Of a stretch of 64,000 bases of DNA, positions 1-11,588 are shown piece after piece (position 1 is the first letter of the stretch; the number at the start of each line of letters is the position of its first letter). The stretch lies in the NCBI RefSeq assembly GCF_036417845.1, contig NC_089978.1, forward strand, positions 137,386,288-137,450,287, given 5' to 3'. This DNA comes from Apteryx mantelli. Lineage: Eukaryota; Chordata; Aves; Apterygiformes; Apterygidae. The translations under genes were made by a program, and so were the position numbers. The notes beneath the pieces were generated by a model. The model worked only from the letters and a program-made list of their open reading frames with translations. It was not told the DNA's origin and ran no database searches.

Positions 1-1123
1 TATAATTATTTCTATAACAGAAAATGCCTTCTGAGTTAAAATTGAGCTTTTTCACCAAAACAATTCATTTCTAGTTCAATCTTTCCAAGTTTTTATTAGT
101 TTATAGTGTTGATTTCCCTTTTCCATCTCCTCACCTACTGTGCAGTTTTCTATTAGTAAAAGCAAGGATGATGATGATTTAGGTTTTGTACAGGAAACAT
201 GAAAAAAAAAACACAGAGAAATCTCACTATCTTTAGACAGACCTCTTTGTTAGGGAGAAATTTCTGCTGTGATTTCCAAGCTTAAAATGAAGGAGGATGG
301 GAGAAGGTGAGATACGCGACTGATTATTGGGACTAACCCAAAAGCAATTAGACAAGGCAGAGGGAACTTTTCCAAACACTTCCTTTCCAAAAATATTTTT
401 TGCAAATAATTTATTTGCTGTTGCAGTCATTGGTGGTAGGAGTGTCATCCTTAAACCTTCTGCTGAATGTGAAAAGGAGGCTCATGATTCAGGAAGAATG
501 GGATTGCTTGGCACAATTCATAATATGCCTCTGCTTTCAAACAAGATCTGCAGTGAAGATCAATATCACAGCTTCTCCATCCTCTAGTTTATGGAATTAT
601 GGAATTAATATATAAGCAAAATAAATATGGATTTAACCCTTACAAAGATTAGAATGTTGGAGGAAACTGCATGGCAACATTCTCCATTCTTTTTTTCATC
701 TCTGTTTTACTGGCTTGCTATGGAATTTGAACAGGCAAATTAAACTCCATTATTTTTTGGATTACTATAAAAACAGTGCAGTATTATTCACCTACATTGG
801 ACATTAAGGTGTGTAGATGACGAGCTCTATAAAGCAGTTTTCTAATAGTCGTATGAATAGCCCATGGATTTAAAGTGTAAGCAATTAAGTGGTGGCAAAG
901 TTTTGGGCCCTGATTTAGAAAGATGTATATTAATACCAGCCCGTATAGCTGTGGCCTAAACTGAGCTGAGAGATGGATAAATGCACAAGATGCATGCTTC
1001 TGACTCTTGAGGGGATCCAATGGGATCTAGCTCCTGATAGCTCCTGCGGAGCAGATAGGAATTACATTGTCACATTGCTGCTTCTCTTAGAGAACAGAGC
1101 TATAAACAGATTCTTACTTGCAG
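1..1123. other. Intron of CRACR2A, no feature recognised
   Basis: Sequence upstream of the first visible exon. I looked for an exon encoding the P-loop or DTAGQE and saw none. The short open frames have no splice borders or recognisable protein. No clear repeat was seen. Confidence 0.7.
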
Positions 1124-1238
1124 GTACCGCAGTATTACCAAGCAGTTTTTCAGAAAAGCTGATGGTGTCATTGTGATGTATGATATAACAGCAAAAGACA
1201 CATTCACAGCTGTCAAGCAGTGGCTCATGAGCATTGAG
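1124..1238 (+). CDS. CRACR2A: CRACR2A exon: switch II end and following helix/strand of the Rab domain
   Basis: The acceptor is TTACTTGCAG before 1124 and the donor is GAG|GTAACA after 1238. The exon is 115 bp: one base completing a split Arg codon plus 38 codons. It reads [20 protein letters not shown] and goes on to VKQWLMSIE. In Rab proteins the preceding exon supplies WDTAGQE, so this exon starts just inside switch [10 protein letters not shown] is the hydrophobic strand typical of Rabs. No exon encoding the P-loop or DTAGQE was found in 1-1123. Confidence 0.93.
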
Positions 1239-4200
1239 GTAACATGACATAGCTTTAAATCTACTGTGTCACTAGTATCTACCTTTTTCCAGACAGGGAA
1301 TTTTAGCTGGGGCAAAGCAGAGAAGGCAGCATGTTTCTTGTGGTAGCAATTACATTTTTATTTGTGATTTTGATCTTCATAGTTACCAGTAAAGCCATTT
1401 TTAAAAGCTCTATGTCCTTGAAAATAGTCACAGTTCTAGGGTTTTAAGGAGTAAATATCTCCAATGGCTACTGCTTACTGGATCAGTTCCCTTGCTCCTG
1501 GCTTTCCTTCTACCGGACATAAAATGGGGGGGCGGGGGGAGGGAAAGGGGAGGAAGCCCAGTGCGGAGTCCTCTGATTTCTCATGAAGGTTATCTATCTG
1601 AGGACTCTTTTTAATATGAAGTCTGAATGTCTATTGTGCTGGCCCTTTAATCAAAAATTCTGAGCACTTGAGTGCAATCTCTAGCAGAATCTGTCTTCTT
1701 CATGTCTTTAGTCCAACTTCAATGCCTGATATGATCCTAAGAAAAGTGATGCTTACCCAGCTCATATGTGGTGTCTTAAATTTCATGTTGCACTGTGACA
1801 TTTGTTTGTTTATCCTCTTGATCTGTAATTTTTTAAAGAAAATGCCTCAGCTGATACTTATTCTTTGATTTGCAGGAGGCAACTGGGGAGAATGTACCTG
1901 TGCTTTTGTTGGGTAATAAAACCGATAATGAAAAGGAACGAGAGGTCCCCAATGGAATGGGAGAGCATTTAGCTATGGTACAGTACTCAGAAGGGAACTC
2001 CTTATAAAACTTGAAGGAGAAGGCTGTTGAATTGAGTCTGAATGTGTCTAAATTCATAGAAAAACAGATTAATTTTAATCAGACAAGTATTTTTGAAGGT
2101 GAGGAACCCTGCCATACTCATCAGTCTAGCTCTCAGTGATGTAAATGCTGATATTAAGTGGTTATAAAATCATCTAGATAAAAAAATAAAAAGGTGAGTG
2201 GTGCCAAAGATATTAAGCATTCATTCTTATTCTCTCTCTCTTTCTCTCTCATTTTCTGTCTTTCTCTCTTCCTTTTCCCCTTCTTTCTCTCTCATTTCTC
2301 TGTTTAGCTCTCTTTTTTTCCCCCCTCTCTTCCCTCTTCGGATTGATTGTTAAGAGTGAGATAATTTGGGAACCTTTTCTCCCTCCCACCTCCTTTAAGA
2401 CCACAGTAGACCATCTGTTACTTCCATGGATAGTAGGAGTAGAAAGCGTGTTTATTTTTAGCATCTTTTTATCAAGTAGAGAGACAAAGTAAGTAGGGTT
2501 AGCAGTCTGCATCTGCCAGAGCACAGAGTGTATCCATGGGCCATAATTTAAGCATCAAAGGACTGCAAATAGAAAAGATATTTGTTTACATTCCTGTATA
2601 CCATGCCCATCATTTTTTTTTCTTTTGTGTCTCTCTATATAATGCATATAATGTGAACACCAGTGACTCCAGAATATTCATTTATTTAGAAATAAGTCAT
2701 CCCAGTGTTCACGAGAAATGAACTGAGGTGGGTAGGAGTATAGCTGAATTAAACCATGTGTTGAATTTCTCATATGTACTTGTTTGTCATTTGAAAATGG
2801 ATTTACTGCTTTTGCCGTGACTAGAAGGTATACTACAATGAATAGAAGGTAAGTAAAAGGAATAGAAGATAACTAGAAGGAATATTTAAAAATTTGAAAT
2901 GCAGTTGAACTGTTCTCAGTTTATAAGAAAGATTGCTGCCAGGCGCCTCTGTATAAATGAAAGATTTAGGGCCCAAACTCTTTTTTTAATCCCATTTTGA
3001 GTATTCACAGAGTCTTGTACAAGCATACCTCCACATTCAGGTTTGCGTCCATTATTTTGTCTTTATAAGAGAGCAGTATCAGCCTTGAACTTCATCCCTC
3101 AAAGATTCTTCCTTTAGGAAATGTTTGGTTTTCCTGTAAGCATTGAAATGCAGGTCCTGGAGGCTTCTAGCTAGGTGGGACTAGGACTTGTAACATTGAA
3201 TCCTTCTTTGAAAAAGCAGCTGACTCATAAACCATAAATGGACAGAGTGGTTGTCTTATGTGTCATTTAGGTCTCTTCAAAAATTGCACTAGCAAAACAA
3301 AGATTAATCATTCTGCATGATATGCAGAACTCACACCCCTCCCACCCCCGACCATTAATTCTAACATGTTATGCAAGAAAATAAAATCTTTTACATAAGT
3401 AAAACAAAACAGTGTCAAATGAAAAATGGTAATGATCAAATGAATGGACCTGAATGACTCATTTGAATGTTTGATTGTGCTCAGTGGAGCTAAGGGAAGG
3501 AATGACTGATGACAATTGGCTAGTTAAAAAGCAGTACAGATATAATTAAATTATAAACAGTTTGCTTGTTGAACTTATAATAACTATTTATTTTAATGAA
3601 ATATTAATTCTTGTTAAATTGCAGTTTCCTGTGAAACCACATAACAATGTCTCTATTAGCAAATGCAGTTGAGTTGCTTATTTTGTGAATAATCTCACCA
3701 ATTACTCATAAGTGGCCCAAAGTACACTTGACTAGATGCTGAGCTAATATAAATCTACATAGCCATACTATGTGAAAAGGATCCTGAACCTGTTTGTACA
3801 AAGAATCAGGTCAGCCAGTCAACCCAGAAGTCTAACAGTTTTTGTAGACTGTTTCAAGTGTATTAGGTCACACAGGATGGGATTGCTTAAGCTAGTTTTT
3901 TTCTGTAGTTAGCAGAGGAATGCGTTCTTTCGGAGGGCGTTTCAGCCCAGCTGTCATAGCTCTTGCTTTGCTTCAGTCTCAGATCTTACAAGTCAGTGTG
4001 CTATAAGATTCAGGAAGAAACCTAGGGGCTCCCATTATTAAGGCACACATCACAAAGCTTGTTTGGAATGGCAGGCAGCACAGTTCTTTATTAAAATGAA
4101 GCTTAGCAGCCTGAAGGGAGTCCTGTCAATTCCTCACCATTTGAGAAGACTGGTAGTTGCAGTGTGATACTCCAGGAAAAGGGGAATAGTATGAGGATGG

Positions 4201-7200
4201 TGATTCTGGAAGGCATCAGAGGGAAGAAGAAGATCCTGATGAAGCTGGTCTGTAGTTGGATGAATGTAAGAATAAACATCATGGTGGCAGTGAGAATTTT
4301 GCAGTATTGATTTTTCAGGGAGAAATAGCAATGACAAAAAATGTTCACATCCAACACAAGACTGACCTGATAGAAAGCATCTGAAACTCTATTGCTAAGA
4401 AATGGTAAAGTTATGGGGATGTAAAGAAAAAAGAGAAAAAAAAAGAGAAAAGGCCAGTTCATTTGACTTTTCTAATGAAGGAGCCTACAAGGAAATCTCC
4501 ATTTAATAAATATCTCTTTAGCTTAAGCCACTGATCAAGAGACAGTTCAGATGAGCACAACAATACAGAGAGTATTCAGAGCATAATGTGGACAATCCAG
4601 GAACATCCTATGTCCTAGCTGAGTGGATTAACATAACCAGTGCCAATTATTGAAATAAAATGACTTATGATAAAGGCACTGTGCTGGCATTCAGGCAGCA
4701 TGGTTTTATTCTGGCCTGGCGCAGACTTCCTGAATGATCGTAAATGTGTCAATAAATCCTTCTGTATCTCTGTTTCTCACCTGTGAAACAAGATGACAAT
4801 GCTTCCTTTGTCTGCCTTGTCTATGTAAACTGTGTAAGCTTCATGTGGTCAGGATTGTTACTGTGTGCTCATACAGTGCCTCCTGTATCAACTTGGCAGT
4901 ATCATTGTAATACAGATAATGCATATGAGAGAGAGAACACCACTCAGTGTGATACTACACGGCTACACTCACAGGACAGAAGTTGCCCAGCTCCCATTAG
5001 TCATCAGTTCTGCATTAATTTTCCTCCCTGCTCTTTAGTTGCCTTCTGATTTGTATATAGCTTTTTAAAATGAAGTATTTGCCACGGGTCTCCCAGGTTC
5101 AATAGCTAATTTCCTGGATAGACATGTGTTTCCTGAGTGATTAGTTAGATGTTTCCTGCCTTCTGCTACTTTAGGTTCTTTGTTGTGCATTCTAATGTTT
5201 CCACCCCAGTTCAGAGAAATGACATCCTGAATTTCCAGATTGGGTCCTCCTCCAGAGAAGGAACTGTCTGCCAGACTGACAGAAATAAGTAATTAATATC
5301 AATTGAGTTTAAATTACACAACACATTTGCCCTGCCACTTGGCATTTGTTGAAAAATCCATTCTGATTCATGCCAGAATCAGTGGTGTCATCACTGCAAA
5401 TTTTCAACTAATGAAATTCTGTCATATGTGGGGAAGAAAGATGTAGGCCCAGTATCACTCTCTGCTTGACTGACTCAGAGTAGCCAGATACTGACCACAG
5501 TAGGTTTTCTCTTAGGGTTCTGATCACCTGAGCAGAGCAAGGAAGCGGGGAGCATAAATTTGATTTCAAACTTCTGTTTGTGTGGATGGTAAAAAATTTG
5601 AGCAGGTCAACTTTTATCTTAAAACGTTTCTAAGGATAGCAAACAATTGTAGGCTTACATTATTGTAAAAAATCATACAGAGCACTACTATTTTTAAAAA
5701 ATGATCAGTAAAGTACCCATCAAAGGCTAGCATTCCCTGATTTCTCCCCTTCTTTCCTGTTTTGTACTTTCCTGGCCACCCAAAGATTACTACAAATGGT
5801 TAAAACCTGGTGTTCATGAAAACAAATAGAATAAATCACTGACAACACATTCAAAATTGACATTTGGCGATATTGGAACATTTTTAGAGCTGCTAAAATA
5901 AGCTACCATATTTGTGGAACTGTTATTTTCCACACTTTTTTTTGTCTTTGAAATTTCATGAAGATGATGAAAAATTTCAAAAAGGTTTGCAATTTTGGAA
6001 GCAGGGTATATTTCTAAAAAACTAACCTGAAATATCCAGTCATTTTAATAGGAACTTTAGGAAATCTGCATTTTAAATGCCTTATGACGGGTAGTTAAAT
6101 AAGTGCAGATGCTGTAACCACACTTAATAGCAAACAAATGAAAATATGCAGACATGTGTGATTAAGCTACTGACTTATTTCCTTGAATTTTAACTTACAT
6201 GCAAGAAGACGTGTAGAAAAGTGGAAAGTGAATAGACGGTGGAACTGTGGATGAGTAAAAGGGCATATTATAATACCGTGGAGGCAATGTGAGCTCCAAT
6301 ATAGTATTTTTTGAAACTGGTCAGATGTCTGTTTTGGAGAGGATATGCTCCTTTTGTCATTCCCACTCAAGCTGTTATTGACACCACTGTTGCCAGCTTA
6401 GCTTTTTGTGCATATGCTCTCTTGCATTTATTGTGCTAGGACTTCATGCTTTGTAGTGCTGTGCATGTCTCCAAGGCATGATCCTTTATCTATCATACTT
6501 AATTGCAAAGTTCCCAGGGGCTACAATACCAAGGGTTCAGGCTGGTTGAGGGATGGGAAGAAGATGCAGAAAAATGTCACAAGGACAAAAAATGAAATAG
6601 AATTGATTTGTTGTTACTTTAGCTGAAAATTTTAACTTTCCATTTGGCTGCTGAAAAGCATTGGCTTCAGAATGTTGAATGCAGAGCATTTCTGCTGAAG
6701 CTTTCCAGGATTAAAAAGAAAAAGAAAAAAGTCACGGGAATTTTTTTCACCTGCTCTGACAAGTACTCAGTGATGTACTAATAGCCTCCTCATCAAAAGG
6801 AAAGTTCACAAAACTTCAGCACCTTGCAAGACATGTTTGCATTTGAGCCTTTGAGAGATCAATTTCTCACAGAGGAAAGCCAATGTGTAGAACAAATATC
6901 TGTTCAGAAATACATATGGTTGCTGTTTTGGGGGTACACTTGGTCTTCTTTTATTTTATTACTCTTTACTGTTAACTGCAGAATATAGTACCAATTTTTC
7001 ATAGAGCCTGTTGGACAAAATGACCTATTTCTGCTTCTTTTTCTTCATTTATGTTTCAGTATATCTGTGTAGCTTTTTTTAAAACTGGAGTGAGAAGTTG
7101 TGCAATACTAATTGAAACAGTCTTTCTGTTTGATCCTAGGATTACAATTTAATTTTCTATGAATGCAGTGCATGTTCTGGGCACAATACCAAAAAGTCCA

Positions 7201-8256
7201 TGCTTCACTTAGCTAGGTAAGAAGAAAACAAAGTCTGCAAGCTGTAAAGGTACCTGACTGTTCCCTGTGATTGATGACAGAATGATTTCTGTTTGCTAAA
7301 TTAGTTTCATAGGAACTTAAGGTGATAATTTTTTTGTTCCTTTTAAACTGGTCTATAGCCTGATCCTGTTGCTCCAACCAAGCAGTCCTGTTGCTCCAAC
7401 CGAGCAGTCCCTCAGGTTCACACAGAGTCTGATGTAAGTCAGTGATACTCTGCATGGACCCAGAATGACCTGAACTGATGCTAGGAAAGCTGTGTGTGGA
7501 GGGCCTGGTATGCTCTGATTGTTCTTGCAGGAAGGTCTTGGAAGTTTGGAGAAATATACTTGGAAATGGATGCTGCTGAGTCCTTACACTAGAGCGTTGG
7601 ATATGCTTCTTTCTTTACTTTGCTCATGACAGCTCAAATTCAGCTGTCTGCCTTGGGTCTGGGAGAGAGGGGAAGGAGGATTTTCAAAACTATATGAAGA
7701 TAAGGGATAAAAATACCAATAAATCTGTCTCCCCTGAACTCCTTACACTGGTGAAAACACTAATAATGAAAGGGCAGATCTTTAATATTGTTACTGCAGT
7801 TGGTGAAATTTTGGGAATGTGTCAGAGAATTGACAAATGTCTAACTACCCAGATGTGGGGGGAGGGGAGGGGGTTGCTCAAGCCTCAGAAATAACAAATG
7901 AAAGTCACTGTTTTGATTCTCTGAAATACAGAATAAATGCTAATAATCAGCACCAACAACATTTTTCCAACTGAATGAACAAAGTATGTTTGGTGATGGA
8001 GTCACCATTATTTTGCTTTGTTTTTGCTTGTTTATTAGATCATAAAATTCTGTCATTTTCTGTTAATCTCTAGACTATTTTATGTGTGTGGAGGAGATGT
8101 TTTTGTTTTGATCTCTTATGCGTATTGTTCTTTTTCTCTAACTACTTTCTGTTTCTTTCCCCCAGGATTTTAAAGGAGCATGAAGATAAAGTGAAGGAGA
8201 AAACTATTCAGCTTCAACCTGATACAAATAAAAAGTCTTGCTGTACTAGGCCATAA
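1124..8256 (+). CDS. CRACR2A: CRACR2A, C-terminal Rab GTPase part (last four coding exons)
   Basis: The gene runs off the left edge. Four exons (1124-1238, 1876-1977, 7140-7216, 8166-8256) join in frame to give about 127 residues ending at TAA. The joined frame shows the end of the switch II region ([15 protein letters not shown]), the guanine-specificity motif GNKTD, the G5-like motif ECSA, a charged hypervariable stretch and a terminal KKSCCTRP. These are the second half of a Rab fold with a dicysteine prenylation site. From recall, human CRACR2A long form (Rab46) matches best: [13 protein letters not shown] and YECSAxSGHNTK are characteristic, and the convergent neighbour PRMT8 supports the call. 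In mammals this protein is a calcium-binding, membrane-targeted large Rab acting in T-cell signalling and endothelial granule traffic. The EF hands, coiled coil and P-loop exons lie outside the window. RASEF and RAB44, the other large Rabs, fit the motifs and synteny less well. Confidence 0.93.
1239..1875. other. Intron of CRACR2A
   Basis: A 637-bp intron with GT-AG ends, unremarkable except for a G-run block at 1526-1550 (separate entry). Confidence 0.85.
1526..1550 (+). other. Predicted G-quadruplex motif in a CRACR2A intron
   Basis: Four G-runs (7, 6, 3 and 4 Gs) separated by C, A and AAA fit the G3+ N1-7 rule. The motif is on the transcribed-sense strand, so it could fold in DNA or in the pre-mRNA. 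Formation is inferred, not shown. Confidence 0.6.
1876..1977 (+). CDS. CRACR2A: CRACR2A exon: guanine-specificity (NKxD) motif
   Basis: The acceptor is GATTTGCAG before 1876. The exon has 34 whole codons (phase 0 at both ends) and the donor is ATG|GTACAG, a weak match to consensus. It encodes [19 protein letters not shown] and then [14 protein letters not shown] is the G4 motif that reads the guanine base. Confidence 0.93.
2229..2337 (+). repeat. Pyrimidine-rich (CT)n-like tract
   Basis: About 110 bases of almost pure C and T, with TCTC and TTTC runs. It is a degenerate microsatellite within an intron. Confidence 0.85.
4735..4925 (+). repeat. Ancient MIR/L3-like interspersed repeat fragment
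   Basis: The segment reads like the conserved amniote repeat containing TCTCACCTGTGAAACAAGAT, followed by a TGTAAGCTTC...CAGGATTGTTACTGTG...ATACAGTGCCT stretch and TGTAATACAGATAAT. The order resembles the 'cagtttcc...ctgtaaaatgg' and 'gtaagctc...cagggactg...acagtgcct' blocks of MIR/L3-class elements. Assignment is from memory of the consensus and is diverged. Confidence 0.5.
7140..7216 (+). CDS. CRACR2A: CRACR2A exon: G5 motif (ECSA)
   Basis: The acceptor is GATCCTAG before 7140 and the donor is GCTAG|GTAAGA. The exon is 77 bp: 25 codons plus two bases of a split Arg codon. It encodes [20 protein letters not shown] and then MLHLAR. ECSA is the G5 loop that contacts the nucleotide. It follows a 5.16-kb intron. 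Confidence 0.93.
7217..8165. other. Last CRACR2A coding-region intron
   Basis: A 949-bp intron holding a two-copy 22-bp tandem duplication (7364-7407) and nothing else recognised. Confidence 0.85.
7364..7407 (+). repeat. 22-bp tandem duplication, two copies
   Basis: Two adjacent 22-bp units starting TCCTGTTGCTCCAACC differ by one base (A/G). This is a recent slippage or minisatellite-like duplication inside an intron. Confidence 0.9.
8166..8256 (+). CDS. CRACR2A: CRACR2A terminal coding exon: hypervariable tail and prenylation cysteines
   Basis: The acceptor is TTTCCCCCAG before 8166. The first base completes the split Arg codon, then come 29 codons and TAA at 8254-8256. The exon encodes [20 protein letters not shown] and ends NKKSCCTRP. 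The adjacent cysteines fit the Rab geranylgeranylation rule, which tolerates CC followed by a few residues. The polybasic NKK before them is usual for membrane targeting. Confidence 0.93.
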
Positions 8257-8975
8257 AAGGGTGGGACGTGTTTAGAGAAAAGTTGTACATTTATACCACA
8301 CTACAGTACATCATCATGTTTTTCTTATCCCTCAAATATCACTTTTGCTGTGTTCTGAATATAGGTGTAAGTGAACCTTAAAATTTTTGTATACTCTGAT
8401 CTTCACTTTTGCAAAGATTGTCTTTAGTTAGTTGACAATGTATTTAGGGGCAGTGACAGTCTTTTTTATTCTGTTTGACACCTAGCATCACTGAGTCCTG
8501 CTTTGTGATCAGGCTCATAGAAGCTGCTGCAATATTAATACGAAGAAATAACTTTTATAGGAAGAAAACCGCTCAGAATGTGAAGTAAATTCTCACTGGC
8601 TTGGATGACTTATGTTCTGAATACTTTGTTGACTTCAGTGCTGGATCAGATTCTTTACATCCTGATTTTGGGCTGACCTTTGCTAGAGTTTTTTTTTTTT
8701 TAATTGAAATTGGCAGGTAGTTGGTTGTTTAAAAGTAACACACCAACAACTGCTAAGTGTAAGAATATATTTTAAACTTCAGTATAAAATATACATGAAC
8801 AAGGAATTGAAGCACTCTGAAGATTCTCCTAAGTAGCATTAACTGATTCACCTTGATAAAAAAACCCTCCCTTGCACTTGGATGTGCTGGATCAGGTATG
8901 TCCAGGCAGGTCGGTGAGGTACCATGGAGTCTTGCCCAAGCTATCACCAAATAAACTGGTATGTTTCCACGATGT
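8257..8975 (+). other. CRACR2A: Probable 3' UTR of CRACR2A
   Basis: This is non-coding sequence after the stop, AT-rich and without a recognised repeat. The first canonical AATAAA downstream is at 8950-8955, followed within 30 bases by a TG-rich stretch, which would give a UTR of about 0.7 kb. Another AATAAA lies at 9708-9713, so the end could be further right. The true cleavage site is not visible from sequence. Confidence 0.4.
8950..8955 (+). terminator. Candidate polyadenylation signal for CRACR2A
   Basis: AATAAA about 690 bases after the stop codon, the first exact hexamer on this strand. Usage is inferred only; 9708-9713 is the next alternative. Confidence 0.35.
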
Positions 8976-11336
8976 GAGGTGGTGCAATGCAGAGATCTCA
9001 ACTTCGTTTCCAGAAACAGTAGTCATGGTAGTGCACTACTATGCTCTGGCTAATTAGCATGGCACTCGGAGAAAATCAGCCTGGGCTTTTCATGATATTT
9101 GACATGGCTGTATTGCTTTGGATTTCAGAACTTGCTCAGATACCTCTCCTTGGTTTACTTTGCACTCTGCATGGTGTCCCTTAGAAGTCCCAGAGCAACC
9201 TGAGGACAATTTGAACATTCAAGTTAGTTCACTTTCTTTAGTACTGGTGTGGCCCTAGATAGGAAGCGTATTTTGCTGGTGCAGATGGCTGTAGTACAAA
9301 ACATCTTATAGCTGACTGAGCAGCTAGTGATCTCCAAAAGTCTGTCACAGAAGGTTTCATGCCAGATGTTGCTGAGGCAGAATTTCAGAAATAGAAGTTC
9401 CTCTTCTGAGGAAGATTTTGAGAAACATTCCAGTATTTGAGGAGTATAAAGCACAAATCTCACCAAAATCCAATGGGATATTGCTCGTTTTTTGCAATTT
9501 TAAGAACAAGTTCCTTCTCGTGCACCTAAATATGTTACTGATTTTTCAAAAGCATCTGCTGTGCAGCATTTTCCTTTGGTTTAAGTGTATGCTAGCACTG
9601 GGATACAATGCTTGAGAAATCAAACCCTTTTGATGGAGACCTGCTTTAAAAAATCCCTCCATCGTAAGAAACCTACATCTCATAATTACTTTTGGAAACC
9701 TTTGTAGAATAAATGAAATTGAGCAACTTGAGAGTGGGTTATACAACCAGCATATGGTCAACAATCATTCCTGTTGGCATTTGTCTTTACTGCATCCAGC
9801 CATTGTGGTAAGCACTCAAGAATGATTATGCATGATGGTGAGCTTGTTGGAAAAACAGAACACATGCCATAGTTCTATTTCATTAAAATATCAGAAGCAA
9901 AATTGTAGATATTTTATATGAGAATGTTACAGATACATTATATTTTCAAACCATTTTCTAAATGTTTCCAAAAATTTACTTTTGGCTTGAGTAATGAATC
10001 AATTTGAAATGAAAGAGACTAAAGTTAAACACAAGTTCATTAAGTAATTCTCTTAATTTATTTTGAAATAAAAACTTTCACAGTAATTCATTGTGCTCTT
10101 GGGATTTCCGTCTGATCAAAGGTATTTATCTAGTGCCAAGGAACAGAAGTTTGCAGACTTCCTTTTACAGCAATTCCTGTTTCCCTGCCAGCACTCAAAT
10201 GTCCTTCTCCTGCTAATGGGTTGGGATCCAGCTATGACCTCTTTCCCTATCAAGCAGAATAACCAGGATTTCCCTCCTATTAAGCAATGAAGGATGGACT
10301 AAGTAGCCCAGGATGACCTATTGCTTTTTTTTTTTTGTTCTCTACTAATTCCTGAGAGTCTGCCCAAGCAGATGAAAAACTCTCCCCTTGCTTTCAGTGA
10401 ATTACTTAACCCCCCAAAAACAAAAAAAGAACATTCATTTCTGAATAGGAGTAGGAGTAGGCTTTCTGTTGGCTTCCTAGGGTTGCTTCTTGAAGTCCAT
10501 TACTTTATGTAGAGTGAAAGTCACCATATCAACTGTCACAAATCATCCATCTTGGAAATCTTCCCGGACTTGAATTACCTGTGTTCAGTCTTGGCTGTAG
10601 CTGGACTAATGCAAAGTACTAATTTAAACAGCAAGACAAACAACTGTTTATCCCAATTTCAGTCAGCGAAGAATTGTCATAAATTTGAATATTGGCTTTG
10701 CTAATTGACTACAAATGTTTTGCTCCCCTGCAAAACACCACAAAAGGGTGTTTTCTACGTCATTAATACCTAGAACTTAATTCCAACCTTACCATCACCG
10801 ACTTTAGCCCCACACCACTCCAAATTCAGGTCCTTAATTTTTTGCTCCATGAAGTTCATGGTGATTTTGGAGATATCAAAATTTACTGATGAGGTGGATT
10901 TTTTCATGTGACCCTTCTTCTACAGTATCACTTTTATCTGGACATCTTTTAGCATACCCAGAGACCCTACTTAGCAAGATATGCACGACTTGAGAGTAGA
11001 CAATGTTAAGGATTAACTGAATCCTTTGGATTTCAGGACCCAGGGGATTTCTCTTTCCTGGGCCACTACAGCCAAATCTGCTGCAGTCTAAGACCCATGA
11101 GGTTTCTCCCATTTCAATCTGATAAATGTGACTACTGCTGCGCATTTTTCCTGGTCCAGCCAAAAGTGAGGCTGAGTACATATTCCAAAGATGCAGATAC
11201 ACACACAACACTAACGTGGTCGGCCACACAGATTAATACAGAGAGCAGTGTTTTTACTGCCCCCCCCCCCCGGCACTTGCGTAAACATGAACACTGAGAG
11301 CTCAGTCCTTTACTTCCTTTCCAGCTGATTAGGATT

Positions 11337-11588
11337 GAAGTTCACTGGTGAAAACATATACAGACATCCTTACTCACTAGATTCACAAGACCACCACATT
11401 AATGGCTACCTTGAATATTGCCACAGGTTTTAACTCTGCCTCATATCCATGCCTAGACCCTGGGCCTCTTACCAGTTGTTGGCTCAGACTTTAGATTTTT
11501 CCAGATGTGGGTCTCCTACTCAGCAGCTAGTTCAGCGTGAAGTTCACTAGCAAATTATACATAGCTACACATGACTGAAGTTCACTAG
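11337..11588 (+). repeat. Three copies of a GAAGTTCACT(A/G)G motif
   Basis: Copies at 11337-11348, 11539-11550 and 11577-11588, the last two 38 bases apart and each followed by an A-rich, CACA-rich stretch. They may be remnants of internal duplication within an older, unidentified repeat. Confidence 0.5.

Larger units (their letters stand above)
1978..7139. other. Large CRACR2A intron (5.16 kb)
   Basis: Bounded by the donor at 1978 and the acceptor ending at 7139. It contains a pyrimidine tract (2229-2337), a loose AGAAGG-type tandem stretch near 2820-2882 and one ancient repeat-like segment (about 4735-4925). No other gene was recognised. Confidence 0.8.

Noticed and set aside
1124..8256. 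RASEF or RAB44 instead of CRACR2A
   Set aside because: These are the other large EF-hand Rabs, but the [13 protein letters not shown] and [11 protein letters not shown] stretches and the PRMT8 synteny favour CRACR2A.
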